This document shows, piece after piece, positions 14,640-14,646 of a stretch of DNA of 14,646 bases; within the stretch, counting starts at the first letter, position 1, and each line of letters begins with the position of its first letter. A model generated the notes under the pieces. The model did no database searches and was not told where the DNA came from. It was given only the letters and a program-made list of their open reading frames with translations. The DNA comes from HGM12669 sp048527645. Lineage in GTDB: Bacteria > Bacillota > Clostridia > Oscillospirales > CAG-272. The position numbers and the translations under genes were made by a program. Location of the stretch: contig DBGFNI010000142.1 of the NCBI GenBank assembly GCA_048527645.1, positions 1-14,646 on the forward strand, written 5' to 3'.

Positions 14640-14646
14640 ATACAAC

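Noticed and set aside
1..14646. Search for CRISPR arrays, tRNA or rRNA genes, riboswitches, transposases, phage genes or attachment sites.
   Set aside because: Reading by eye found no regularly spaced repeats, cloverleaf genes, known leader motifs or mobile-element proteins, and coding regions fill nearly all of the window.

Overview
The window looks like chromosomal core sequence from a spore-forming, anaerobic Clostridia-type Firmicute of fairly high GC, probably in the Oscillospirales/Ruminococcaceae sphere. The reasons are spoIVA with a sigma-E-like promoter, the Firmicute order pth-mfd-foldase lipoprotein, consensus GGAGG ribosome binding sites, and a predicted Re-type citrate synthase of the kind known from anaerobes. 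The taxonomic call is inference. I see no rRNA, tRNA, CRISPR array, insertion sequence or phage gene, and no gene-free stretch longer than about 215 bases.

Layout from left to right. (1) 1-164, minus: the 5' end of typA/bipA, cut by the window edge. (2) 322-1365, plus: a stand-alone mannose-1-phosphate guanylyltransferase-like sugar nucleotidyltransferase, divergent from typA. (3) 1417-1695, minus, and 1808-2059, plus: a divergent pair, a small DUF6794-like protein and a small XRE-type DNA-binding protein. Two equally spaced inverted repeats lie between them. (4) 2109-7354, all minus: a tight four-gene operon, transcribed Re-citrate synthase, GntR/FCD regulator, aconitase, NADP-isocitrate dehydrogenase. 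It has a near-consensus promoter with a palindromic operator over its -10 box and ends in a strong bidirectional terminator. (5) 7522-9027, minus: spoIVA, apparently monocistronic, with a sigma-E-like promoter and its own terminator. (6) 9242-14602, all minus: pth, mfd and a parvulin-like foldase lipoprotein, with a terminator after the last gene.

How the genes work together. The four-gene operon encodes the whole oxidative half of the citric acid cycle, from acetyl-CoA plus oxaloacetate to 2-oxoglutarate. This is the route anaerobes use to make glutamate. The embedded GntR protein is the obvious candidate to bind the palindrome over the operon promoter, giving autoregulated, metabolite-controlled expression. 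The pth-mfd-foldase group is a housekeeping set (peptidyl-tRNA recycling, transcription-coupled repair, extracytoplasmic folding). SpoIVA is the spore-coat basement ATPase, expected only in the mother cell.

The least explained part is 1417-2059, where a small protein of unknown function and a DNA-binding protein share a symmetric regulatory region. Almost all genes in the window have clear family assignments. I do not see a convincing wholly new system, but the Re-citrate synthase operon with its regulator and operator, and the XRE/DUF6794-like module, deserve a second look.
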